NCBI RefSeq assembly: GCF_016808335.1
Contig: NC_053146.1
Coordinates: 12,864,015 to 12,928,014, forward strand
Source of the DNA: Panicum virgatum
Lineage: Eukaryota > Streptophyta > Magnoliopsida > Poales > Poaceae
Direction: 5' to 3'
DNA: 64,000 bases
Part shown: in pieces, positions 1 to 10,400 of the stretch
Numbering within the stretch: the stretch's first letter is position 1
Layout: every line of letters starts with the position of its first letter
The notes under the pieces: model-generated
What the model saw: the letters and a program-made list of their open reading frames with translations, nothing else
Databases searched by the model: none
What the model was told of the DNA's origin: nothing
Made by a program: the position numbers and the translations under genes

Positions 1-227
1 CACCGATCCGATGTGATAGCACTATGCCCTGCAACAAAGATTGCATTTCTAACTTTATTTTAGCACTAATTTGAGAATGGATTTCTGATTTATTTTTCAT
101 AGTGCAAAAACTTTCTGTATTTTTTATTACCGTTTTGACAAAAAGTTGTGGTTAAAGTTGTATATTAAAGATTTTATTAATGTTCAAGTCCACTGTATTT
201 ATGAATTGAATGGATATAATGTTCAAG

Positions 228-295
228 CATCTACCATTCATTTATAGCATTTCACTGAGGACATCTACCATTCATTTATAGCATTTCATTGAGGA
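228..295. repeat. 34-bp tandem duplication
   Basis: Two adjacent 34-bp units (228-261 and 262-295) begin 'catctaccattcatttatag' and differ only near their ends. They lie at the edge of the LTR-like repeat that follows. The rest of 1-285 is AT-rich and shows nothing else I recognise. Confidence 0.85.
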
Positions 296-1662
296 CCAAT
301 GGTGGTCAACTCTAGATGATGAGTGATTGATGACATTGTGTGAATCTGATGTCTCTTAGTTCGTGATGTGCAGGCGCAGGATGCAACGTGGCGGCTGATG
401 GATGCGGTAAAGGTCAAGCAAAAGGTTGGTACCGATGAACGGTAAAGGACACACGCGAGTAGGCTTAGACCGAGGGACCGAGAAGAGCAATAGTGCATGG
501 GCGGATGAAGACGATGTCGGTCGAGTCAAGCAGGATGGAGGCGTCCGAGGCTTGGCGAAGACTATATATGCATCAACATGGAGAAGGTCGTGTGGCGGCC
601 AAGCGGAGATGAACGGTTTGGATGGTTTGGGCCTCAAAACCACCAGGGAGATAGGTTTCCCGATTTGGGCCTCAAAACTGGGGGCGCGTTCGGTGCTACC
701 GGATGGCGGAGTTGGAGGGCACATGTCGCCATCGTGAAGCTTGCGTCGAGGCGAAGTAAAGTCGTGAAAGCTGTGTGTCCAGCCGATGCTTCTACAAAAA
801 ATTGGATCGTTTTGTCCCCATGTAGGTGTGTACTATAGTTATTACCATAGATGTATTTTCGTCTTTAATCAAGAACCTTATATAGATAGCCATGGCAAGT
901 TCGAGGGGCATCTCTCTTACCTTAGCTTCCTTTTCTTCCATATTTTTCGTTATTTTCGGGTTAGAGTTTGTATGAAAATTTTCTTTGGAATGAAGGCCCT
1001 AACCTACTCATGTCCTCTGGGCTTGTAGATTTAAGTACTTGCTATGTGATTTTTATCTTTTCACAATTTTTTTGGATCTGTTAATCCTTAAGGTTGGGAT
1101 TTATGGATCAAGTTTGGTTTGGATCCACAAAGAGCCTAATTGGTTGGCTATGAGTAGCCAATTTTTTTGACCGGCACTTGGTTTGCTACCTAGAGTTGCC
1201 AATATTTCACATTTAGTTTACCAAAATGTTGGCAAATTTTTTGCCTATATCTTGTCTTGCCAAAACTTTGGCATGTTAAAATTCAGGTAGCAAACCAATC
1301 AGACTCAAAGTTTTGACGTTTTCGGCCAGCATCCACGGCAGGCGCAGCACCAGCAGCCCGGCGCCGGGGCGGGAGGGGCGCTTGCGTGGCTCCTCAGCCA
1401 CGTGCGCTTGAGCGCCTTTTTATTTTTATATTTTTTTTAAATATTTTTTACAGAAATATATTTTTAGTTTTACAATTTACAGTTTTATACCCCTACCGCC
1501 CGGCAGGGGGGCGGCAAGGAGCAGGGGGCCGGGGCCCCTACCGGGCGGTAGGGACCGATATGTAATTAAATTTTGAGTGCTATCACATGGAGGCCCCTAC
1601 CGCCTGGTGGAGGGGCGGCAGGCAGGCCGACCGCCCGGCAGGGGGCGGCAGGCTCCCCCCAA

Positions 1663-1670
1663 TATAAAAG
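1663..1670 (+). promoter_or_regulatory. Candidate TATA box inside the left TIR
   Basis: TATAAAAG lies at the inner edge of the left TIR, pointing into the element. About 120 bp downstream a good donor (gtaagt at 1793) and an acceptor (ttgcag, ending 1982) define a plausible noncoding first exon and leader intron ahead of the ATG at 1992. The same TATAAAAG is present in the right TIR on the opposite strand. A promoter role is inferred from position only. Confidence 0.5.
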
Positions 1671-1991
1671 CTGAGGTCCCCCCACTTGCATTTGCAGCAA
1701 ACAACATCCATAGAGGAAAAAATGAGAGACGTGAGTTAAGGGAGGGTGTTGCAACAGCGAAACCCTGCCGGATTCCGCACTTGTGATCTGCAGGTAAGTT
1801 ACGTATGAATCCATTAATATTTTAAAGCAATTTAATTTAATTAATGCTATAGTATTAAAATTTTAGTTTAGTATTAAAATTTCAGTTTATTACATAGTTG
1901 TTTCTAAATTAATTATAAATTAAAATAGAATTAAGTTTTGGATAGTGAAATGCAGTATTAAACTTGTTTCTAAATATTGCAGCATAAGGCA

Positions 1992-2964
1992 ATGGCTGCC
2001 TCCAATTTTGGAGGATTTTCATGGACCGAAGAAAAATCTAGTATAATACTTGAGATCATGACACATCTTGTAATCAGTAAGAAATTGGATCTATTAGTGG
2101 ATGGTACGATAGAGATGGTGTTGTCAAAATTAGTTGAGTTTAAAGATTTCACATTGTTTCGAGGTATTACAACGCAAGATGTAAATGAACACCTGCTAGA
2201 ACGTCGGAAGATATACATGAGGGTATGTGAACTAGCGAATCATCCTAATGTTATTGGATTCTTACAAAGTACTTGTAAGATATGGATGCGGACAGAGGTG
2301 TATGAGATGCACATTAAGATAAGTCTTATTCAGTTCTAATCTCGTCCGTCATTTGTAATTCATATTTACGAAATAGTAAAATTATTGTGTAATTATATGC
2401 TAGGATTACCCCGAGGACACGGAGTTGATTAACAAATCGATACCAAATTTCCTTAAATTGGTATGTATCTTCGGTGGACTTATGCCGCAAACTAGACGAA
2501 GGAGGTGGAGAAGATCTTCGGGTGATAGTTCTTGGCCTCCGCAAGAACAGATGACCGGAGGTTCGTCAAGTCATGCTGCACCACCTCAAGCACCAACTTG
2601 TATTAACTGGGATGACGATATGGATGACTTCATGCCCCACAAACCATGGCTTCCAACACATGATGTTTCTCCCCCTGTACACGAATCTAGAACCAGAAAA
2701 GAGAGAAAGGGAAAGGTAAGAGGTTCGTCAAGTAATGCTGCACCACCTCAAGCACCAACTTGTGTTAACTGGGATGACGATATGGATGACTTCATGCCCC
2801 CAAAACCATGGCCTCCAACACATGATGTTTGCCCCCCTATACATGAACCTAGAACCAGAAAAGAGAGAAATGGAAAGTCAAGAGGTTCATCAAGTCATGC
2901 TACACCACCTGCACCACCACCATCTGTCAACTGGGATGACGACCTAGATGACTTCATGACATGA
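1992..2964 (+). CDS. Myb/SANT-like domain protein with C-terminal tandem repeats
   Basis: Two coding exons, 1992-2297 and 2404-2964, joined by a gt...ag intron in phase 0, give 288 residues. The N-terminal part has the plant Myb/SANT-like pattern: 'FSWTEE' near residue 9, a basic 'LLERRKIYMRVCEL' helix near residues 77-90, then the family's typical tail after the intron, 'DYPEDTELINKSI...FGG' (about residues 103-127). Domains of this type occur in transposon accessory proteins and plant nuclear proteins and are thought to bind DNA. From residue 155 on there are 54-residue tandem repeats (two full, one partial), each with an acidic 'NWDDDMDDFM' core. A noncoding leader exon with its own intron (1793-1982) is likely. 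The frame is intact across both exons, which suggests recent activity or constraint. The partner and target are unknown. Confidence 0.7.
2560..2964 (+). repeat. In-frame 162-bp tandem repeats
   Basis: Units start at 2560, 2722 and 2884 with near-identical sequence ('ggttcgtcaagtcatgctgc' or close variants). The spacing is exactly 162 bp (54 codons), so the frame is kept. The third unit stops after about half its length at the stop codon. Each encodes a Ser/Ala/Pro-rich linker, an acidic WDDDMDDFM core, a Pro-rich stretch and a basic TRKER tail. Confidence 0.95.
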
Positions 2965-4428
2965 TCTATAACATATGATGTTCATCGATTTTAGATTGTG
3001 ATGTAAATTGTGACGTGACGGCAGACCTCCTGTACTTTTAATTGCAATACTTATATGTTTGCTATGTTTGATTGCAATGATTGTATTTATTTGTGAATTT
3101 TGAATCTCGTGTGGCTCTATGATACAATACCATATAAGATACAATGATTATATTTTTTTTATAAATCTTGAACCTCGTGGGACCTCTACTTTTATATTGG
3201 GGGGAGAGCCTGCCGCCCCCCTGCCGGGCGGTCGGCCTGCCTGCCGCCCCTTCACTGGACGGTAGGGGCCTCCATACGATAGCACTCAAATTTTAATTAT
3301 ATATAGGTCCCTACCACCCGGCAGGGGGGCGGCCGCCCCGCAGACGGGCGCCCTCTGCCACCCTCCTGCCGGACGGTAGGGGTATAAAACTGTAAATTGT
3401 GAAACCAAAAATATATTTCTGTAAAAAATATTTTTAAAAAATAGAAAAATAGAAAAAACGCGGCTTGAGCCTGGGAGGCGGCCCACTTCGGGCGCTGGAG
3501 CAGTTCAGAGCAACTCGCGGCCCAGGTGCGTCCGCACGCAGCCAGCGATCGGCGGGCCAAGGCGAGCCAAGGCGGCCCAGCGCTGAGGCAGACAGCCGCA
3601 GCCGCACAGCCCAGGACAAGCGCGGAAGGAGGCAAGGTCCAGGAGGGGTTGCAGCAATTGGGTTGGCTGTAGGCATATGTTTGTTTGTTCTTTTCTCCTA
3701 TCTTTAAACTCTAGCTTTTTAATTTTAGTTTGTGCTAATTCGTTCTGGTTAGCTAGTTTTAATTAGTTTTTATTCTTGATAATTTCAAATAGCCCATGCA
3801 TGCTTAGTTAGATAATATTTAATTAGTTTTAGTTATAGCTAATTTTAGTTAATCATTGCATGTATAGTTAGAGTGCTTTAGAGATAGTTGAGCTCCTTTT
3901 TCGGTGCAAATTTTTCTTCGCCCAGATTTTCACATTGCTTCCACTTTGTGTTAATGGTTTCCAATTGTTCTTAGGATGAGCGTGTCACCAATTGACTTAT
4001 GTCATCTAGACAATTAGAAGAGATGTGTTTTGGACACTGAATTGAAATCGGCTTTTTTGCAGAGATTTTCGAAGGCTCTTATTCGCCCTCCTTTGGTCGC
4101 TCGTTCCAGTCCCACAGTCGTCGTTGTTGTTTCACTTATAAAAGATGTAGAACGTTGGTACAGGAGAACTCTCTTCCTCCACCTTCACACATTGTCCCTC
4201 CTTTTTTTTGAACGAACAATTGTCCTTTTTTGTTTCTCTCTCTCATGCTTTTCCTCCATTGGAGACACATGCAAGAATATAAAGAAATTATTTAAAATGA
4301 AATAAACCAATTACAAGCATATTTAACTAAAAATAATTTTAGTTGGGTCCTTATTCCTTACTAAGTAAACATAAATAGGTAAAGTAAAACATAAGGGAGA
4401 ACCACTAGAAAATGAAGAAATGAAAAAA

Positions 4429-4584
4429 GGGCAGTCCGGTGCATGTAGTGCCCATTTGTGCAAGGTCTGGAGAGGGATCCGACCACATGGATTTGTTGTA
4501 TGCAGATTTTTTTCTGTGCATTTCTGCAAGTGGCTGTTTTTAGGACTTGAACTTGTGACTTTATGGTCACAAGGCAATAGCTGT
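4429..4584 (-). mobile_element. Au-type SINE with long target-site duplication
   Basis: Read on the minus strand this shows the features of grass Au SINEs: 'gccttgtgacc...gtcac', a B-box-like 'aagttcaagtcct', 'aaacagccacttgcagaaat', and the end 'gcaccggactgccc' followed by T/A-rich sequence. It is bounded by long direct repeats at 4401-4428 and 4585-4612, both starting 'accactagaaaatgaagaaa', with about one mismatch. That fits LINE-assisted retroposition. Several substitutions from the usual Au pattern suggest an older copy. Confidence 0.85.
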
Positions 4585-4683
4585 ACCACTAGAAAATGAA
4601 GAAATAAAAAAAGTAAAAAAAAACAATCAAAGCCAACAAATCAAAAGAAAGACACAAATAAGGGTTCAAATATGCTAGGGGTT

Positions 4684-5010
4684 AGAGTAACTCCAGCAGA
4701 CCCTCTATCAAATCCCCTACCCCAAATTTGAAGGGTGAAATCAAGAAAAACAACTCCAATATGCCTTCTACTTGAGTCCCTAAACTAGGGAGGCCTCCAA
4801 ATCTCCCCCTCCACCCCCTAGGCCAGGGGGTCTTCAAGGAGCCCTCCATCCGTGGGCTCCACTCACCAGCCCTTTAGACTTGGATGATAACTCAAATATG
4901 AGGGCTTCTGCTGGAGTTGGATGTATTATTTGGAGGATATGAGATGGGAACCAGCTCCCAAAAGTTATATGAGAGCTGTGATTTGGGAGCTATTGCTGGA
5001 GATGCTCTTA
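4684..5010. mobile_element. MITE-like element with 'agag...ctccagcag' termini
   Basis: The left end 'agagtaactccagcag' and the right end (reverse complement 'agagcatctccagcaa') form imperfect terminal inverted repeats about 16 bp long. A second internal copy of 'tgctggagttgg' lies near 4910. No coding capacity. The termini resemble those of the elements at 11750, 18971 and 63490. Confidence 0.55.
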
Positions 5011-5131
5011 GACTAACTAGATTGGCCAACCTTATCCGCATGACTGCTTCTTCCCTCCACAGATTTACGGTATCTCATATATGTATTTAGCAAATTTAGA
5101 AAACATAAAGATACCCGAAAATAAATGCTTG

Positions 5132-6979
5132 TACTACCTCCATCCTAAATTACAATTCGTTTAGATCTATCTACATCATAGTTACATTGGACAATCTGAA
5201 TTGGACCCGTGCTATAATATGTCTAGCACGGGCCTAGCTCCGCCTCTAACCATATCTAGATACAAAGCAAAATTATATATCTAACAAAGTTAACATAAAA
5301 TATAATGAGTTAAATACACCAGCGACCCTCGAACTTGTCCTGATGTGCCACTTAGGTCCACGAACTCGCAAAATCGAAATCTAGCACCCTGAACTTGTTA
5401 AGTTGTGCCACTTTGGTCCATACCCTTCACATGGCGCCACGTGGCATGCACATATGCAAAAAAACCCTCCAAAGTTACTATCTTCTACCTTCACCCCCTC
5501 ACTCCCCTCCTCCCTTCTTCTCCCTCCCAGACCCCGGCCCCTGCTCGACGCGCCGCCCTCCCTGCCCCGGCAGCGAGCCGCCGCACCCCCCCTCCCTGCT
5601 CCCTCGCCGGCGGCGGCGCCTGGGAGCGACAGCGCCGTCCACGCTGTGCCCCATCTCTGGCCCTCTCCGCCGCGGGAGGGAGGACCGAGCGGAGCACGTG
5701 GCGGCTCCACGCCAGCGCCCCTACCTCCCGCCCTATCTCCTCCGCCTCGGCTTGGCCCCAGCGGCGGCGAGTTACTGCAGCGGCAGGTGGCCGGCCCCTC
5801 CTCGCGAGCTCCGCTGGCCGTGGCCACATCCGGCGGTGCAGGGGCTCGCATCCGCAAGTGCAGGGCTCGTGGCGGCGACGGAGGAGCAGGGGACGGCGGT
5901 GCGGGTCCGTGGCTGCGCGAGCTTGGGGCCACGGCGGCGGCATGGATCTACGGTGGCACACAACGCCGGGCTCGGGTCCATGGCGGTGAGAGGAGCTTGA
6001 GGCCGCGGGGGCTCCGGACCGCAGCAGCGCGATGAGCTCGGGGCCGCGGCGGAGGATGTGCGTCGACGGCGGCGCACGACAGCGCAGATCCGCAGCGGCG
6101 GGAGCAGCTCGGGATCACGCGGCCGGGTGCTAGTCCGAGGCGACGCGAGGAGCTCCAGGCCATGGCGGCGCGAGGAGCTCGGGACCACGGTGGCTTTGGA
6201 TAGCAGCAGCGCGAGGAGCTCGGGGTCGCGGCGGCGGGGCGAGTCTGCTGCAGCGCACGGCGACGGGCTCTTGTCCGCGGCGGCGTGAGGATCTTGGGGC
6301 TGCGGCGGGCTCGGGTCGGCGGCGGCGGGCGCAGGTCAGCAGCGGCGCAAGGATCCAGTGGCCGCAACAGCGGCGTGCCGCGGCGCCGGCCCTGCTCGCC
6401 ACCGGTCCTCCCCTGCCGCCCGGATCTGCTCGGAGCCACGCCGCGGGCGCCGCGAACAAGAGCGAGGCCGAGGCGGCGGCGGCGAGGCGGGCCCAAGCCC
6501 CCGCGGGGCTCGCGGCCGCGCCCGCGTGCGGGGTGTGGAGTAGCGCGCGCGAGGAGGGAGATGGTGGGACGAGCTCGGTGCGGCAGAGGGAGGAGGAAGG
6601 AGTTGGTGGAGGAGGAGGGAGGAAGGAGGGGCGGCACGCCGCCGCCACGAGCTCCGCCATGCCATGGCCTCCACCGCGAGGAGGGGTGCGCCGGCACCGA
6701 GGAGGGAGCAGGGAGGAGCGCAGTGCCGCGGCGGCGCTTGTGGGGGAGGAGAGAGGTGAAAGTGACGAGGAGGACGTAGATATAGAAGATGAAAAAACTA
6801 AAGGGCTTTTTTCATATATTCATGCCCCTTGAAAGGGGTATGGACCAAAGTGGCACAACTTAACATGTTAGGGTGCTAGATTTCGATTTTGCGAGTTCGT
6901 GGACCTAAGTGGCACATCAGGACAAGTTCGAGGGCCGCTGGTGTATTTAACTCAAATATAATTTAAGATGGAGGGTTTA
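5132..6979. mobile_element. Stowaway MITE split by a Pack-MULE
   Basis: The left arm starts 'tactacctccatcctaaatt' at 5132. Its complement is found at about 6963-6979 ('taagatggagggttta'), beyond the inserted element 5307-6953. 'ctccatcctaaattaca' paired with 'ccctccatcttaaattat' is the typical Stowaway terminus. Removing the insertion restores an element of about 190 bp, a usual size for this group. Confidence 0.75.
5307..6953. mobile_element. Pack-MULE with perfect 9-bp target duplication
   Basis: The ends are inverted repeats of about 120 bp, starting 'gagttaaatacaccagcg' at 5307 and complementary to the sequence ending at 6953, with only a few mismatches. The 9-bp direct repeat 'aaatataat' (5298-5306 and 6954-6962) is the hallmark of Mutator-like insertion. 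The interior (about 5480-6780) is very GC-rich and holds no transposase, as expected when a MULE has captured host gene DNA. Long open frames exist on both strands, but GC-rich DNA gives these by chance and none matches a family I know. A degenerate unit close to 'gcgaggagctcggggccgcg' recurs at about 5990-6300. Confidence 0.9.
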
Positions 6980-7496
6980 TTTGCTAATACATTTTCTCAC
7001 CATTAGATTGCGATCGAAAGGGTGTTTTACACTAGAAGTGAAAATCTGCAGATAAAATAAAAAGAAACTTAATCGTTACTATATTTTTTATTTCCTGTTA
7101 TTAGTATTGGAGAGGGTGCATTCAAATCCTATCCCGTTATTATGGTTTTTGAATTCCGTTCCGCTGGGCTCACCGCGCGGCCGCCTGACATCCCGGGCCC
7201 ACCACCTTCCCCCGCGTCCCGATCAGCCCCTTCACCTCCCGAATTCGCACCCCGCGCGCTGAAATCGAATTCATTCCCCTCCCCCGACCGCGCCGCCGCG
7301 CCATCGCCATCGCCATCGCCCTCGCCCTCGCCGCCGCCTCCACCCCTCCGCACACCGCGACGCCACCTGACACACCACGCGCGGAGCCGCCGGTGCCCTC
7401 CCCGGTCGGCCGCTACCTGGGCCCCTCGCCAGCGGCGCGCACCCGCCCGTCCATCCCACCCCTGGAGGCGCGGTAGCAGCCGCTTCACCTCCCTCC

Positions 7497-10400
7497 ATGG
7501 CCACCGCCGCCGCCTCCAGTAAGTCCACCATCCCCCCTCTCCCCCCCCCCCCCCCCCCCCCCCACCGCTCTGTTCCCCCTCCGTTGCATCTTCTCCCGCC
7601 CATCCCTGGTGCTCTATCTCAGCCATCGAGGTTCCGCCCATTAACCAGGAGGTGCGGCGGTCGGTGACTCGAACCCTAGCGCCGATGGCGGTGGCCCCAG
7701 GCTCCGGTCGCCGCCGGGGAAAGGGAACAAGGCCGCCGCGCTCGCAGACATCACCAATACCGGGAAGCCCAACGGCTCCAGATCCATCAGCGCCGCCGAC
7801 GTCATCAAGGTGAATTCTCGTCGCTCTAGCTCGAACATGCCAACGGTCGCATCTAGGTCAACCATGCCATTTCTGTTGGATTGCGGTTCTCTGTGGTAAG
7901 CTCTTCCTGGGGCTCAATAGTTGCTTGCTTGTTTTGCAGGAGAACGTGAGGTTGGGTCATCTGCTCAGGGAGAAGATGTATGTTGCCTGCCTCTCCGTCC
8001 GCTCTCCTTGTTTGTGTGAAAAAGGGAGGCGAAAGGTTGTTATCTCTTTCTCAAGTAATGTAGCTTTGCTTGGCTTGTTTGCAGAAAGATCATCGAGCTC
8101 AGCAAAGTTGAGATGCTCAAGCTCCACCAGCAGCTGCAAGCATCACGGCAGCAGAACATGCAGCTTGCGCAGGCCAATTCTCATATGCTCGCGGTTCGTC
8201 TATATCTACATCCACTCCCTGTCTCACCATGGCTACACTATTATTGATCTTTTACTCTTGTGGTACTGCTCATTTGTTGATGATCGAGTGGATGGCATGC
8301 TTACTCTGTGAGTTATGCCTCTGCACCACAAATTCACAACAACACTATTTTTCTAAAAAAAGAAAAGTGCTAGCATTTTGGGCAGTTCAGGTTCAGCTTT
8401 GCCAAATTACATATCGAGTTAAGTTGATTGTGTATTTGTGTCGGATGTGAATTTGAATAAATTCTGTGTAATCTTATTTTAATCTGCACTATCTACAATC
8501 CCAAATATATATCTACTTAGATTTTTCCTAACTCAAATGTTTTCAGCTTATAGACAAAACATCATATCGATAGACAACATAAGGTTTGTCATATATTCAT
8601 CATGGAAAATACTGTCATCATAGTATAACCCTTTGTATTTAAAATATTATACATATATTGTCATTTCTGAGACCATGCAAGTGTCATAATTGACTTATAC
8701 CTAGGATCAGAGGAAGTACTTATGAATGAAATCAACACATCACACACATTGTACTTATTTTGGGTGCACAATAAAGCACTGCCTAATCTATCTCTTTGGC
8801 GCTTCATTGCAGGAACTAAATACAGGAAAAGATAGAGTAAGCTTCTTTTGTGTTTTGTTCCATTGATTATCAGTACTCAGTATGGTGGTTATTTATTTGG
8901 GAATTATTTGAGGATATGATGTGCAGATTAAGGCATTACAGCATGAGCTTTCATGTACAGCAGCACTGCTTAAGGTAAAGGCATCTGAGGTCGAGGTAAA
9001 TAAGAGCGTGGCTTAACTCAGCTTATTTTTATTATAGATGCCATGGTTTTAGACTCATGTACTATTTGCAGCGAAGGAATAAGACTGCTAAGCAACGGCA
9101 GAAAGAAGTAAATTCACAAGTAGGTAGCAAATTCATAAGTAATCATTCACCTTGTTAATATACAATCACTATAATTCTGACTTTGTTTGGTTGAATTTAG
9201 GATGTCTTGAAAGGCATACCTTCCAAAGTTACAGCAGCTGAGGCTCGTCGAATTGATGGCTCAGTAATCAGTGCTGTGGTTTCATCTCAATGTAATGCTC
9301 TCTCTTATTTCTCTTGTTTTGTTTTGTGGATACTGTACTGTACTCAGCAATCATGTCATCTATTGTACTTCAAGACCCCATGTTGCCGTATTCAACACAA
9401 ACCATTATATATGCTACATCTTTTATTTTGTCTTTAGTCAGCCAGTGTTATGTTTCTAATTTTTGCTTTATTCAATTTCTTAGCTACAGTAGCATCAAAT
9501 ATTGGCTGTCAAGAGCCACCACAACATGCAACAGAACAGAGGTATATTTCCTATTTATTAACGTTCAAGCTGCAACTGCAACTGAATTCTATATAGCATG
9601 ATTTTATCAAAGCAAATATTTATTGATTTAGAATTTCTGTGGTTGGGCAGAAATAAACGGAGGAGGTCTTCTAGACTTAACCAAGGGTCTGTTGAAATCA
9701 ACGAAGTATCTGACAAGACATTGCTTGACAATACTGCAGTTTCTTCAGCTCCTTCCACTTTAAATGTTCAGAAACAGCATGGACCAACCATTGGAAAAGA
9801 TATGGTAAGTTCATATACTTTTTGCTTGTCTATAAAAGGAAGCCAATTTGAAGGTAGGCTGTCCATTTATTCAGTTAATGATGAACCCACTTACAGATTT
9901 ACCCATTCACCCATATGAAATTTTGATAAGCTTTATAAGGCTTTTTGTTTCCTGCAATGTTATTCAGGAGATACAAGAAGCATGTTCCAGTGTTGCTGCA
10001 GTTGAGTCTCATCAAATTGGTGATAAGGCCCACAATGCCAAGCAGAGTCATCTGGCAGAATGTCAAGGTAATAGACCTCATCTTTCCATTTTTCCAGCAG
10101 TTAGTAGTTAGTACCACCTATTTCAAATTATCTAGTTAGTTTCAGATGAAAAATTGCAATATTCTAGAAACCCAAGGACAGTGTCCCAAGTACATGGCAA
10201 TCGTGGCCTCTTTTTTCTGAACGTAATTTTTGAAGGAAAAAGTTATTCACTATTCCTTTACAGCATCTGTGCAGTATGATATCATTGAGTCCCACAAGGC
10301 ACCAGAAGACACCATCATCGAAAGGTAAAAAGTCATCCTTTTTATTATTTTTTAAGATGCAATTACAGACAGGGTCGTAAAAACTGGTTTACTGGGTTGT

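Larger units (their letters stand above)
1413..3462. mobile_element. Long-TIR DNA transposon (MULE-like) carrying a Myb/SANT-like gene
   Basis: About 280 bp at each end are inverted copies of one another (1413 to about 1690, and about 3170 to 3462). Shared parts are the AT-rich outer tip, 'acagaaatatattttt', 'cagttttataccccta', GC-rich 'taccgcccggcagggg' palindromes, 'gagtgctatc', and 'ccccaatataaaag'. The element is flanked by a perfect 7-bp direct repeat 'gcttgag' (1406-1412 and 3463-3469). TIR length and GC-rich TIRs fit Mutator-like elements, but those usually make 9-bp duplications, so the superfamily call is inference. No transposase is present; the only gene is the Myb/SANT-like one. 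The element sits inside the LTR-like repeat of 286-4116. Confidence 0.8.
286..4116 (+). mobile_element. LTR-like repeat, copy 1, split by an insertion
   Basis: Positions 286-1412 and 3463-4116 match, in order, the reverse complement of 20830 down to 14504. Shared blocks include the stretch around 'gatgtgcaggcgcaggatgc' (about 370), the 'gggcctcaaaac' region (about 670), the 'tgtcctct' region (about 1010), and the terminal block ending 'ttccagtcccaca' (4105-4116). The ending in CA after a 'tcgctcgttccagtccc' motif resembles a grass retrotransposon LTR end, but no clear 5' terminus or target duplication was found, so the LTR identity is inferred. The long-TIR element 1413-3462 interrupts this copy. 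No coding capacity is seen; the short open frames here are incidental. Confidence 0.6.

Noticed and set aside
5381..6779. Long open frames on both strands in the GC-rich Pack-MULE core
   Set aside because: GC-rich DNA gives long frames by chance. The frames overlap on opposite strands, none shows a known domain, and there is no splice or start context to prefer one.
7129..7641. Open frames on the minus strand over SGO1 exon 1 and promoter
   Set aside because: Gly/Arg-rich shadow of the GC-rich 5' region. The plus-strand gene explains this DNA.
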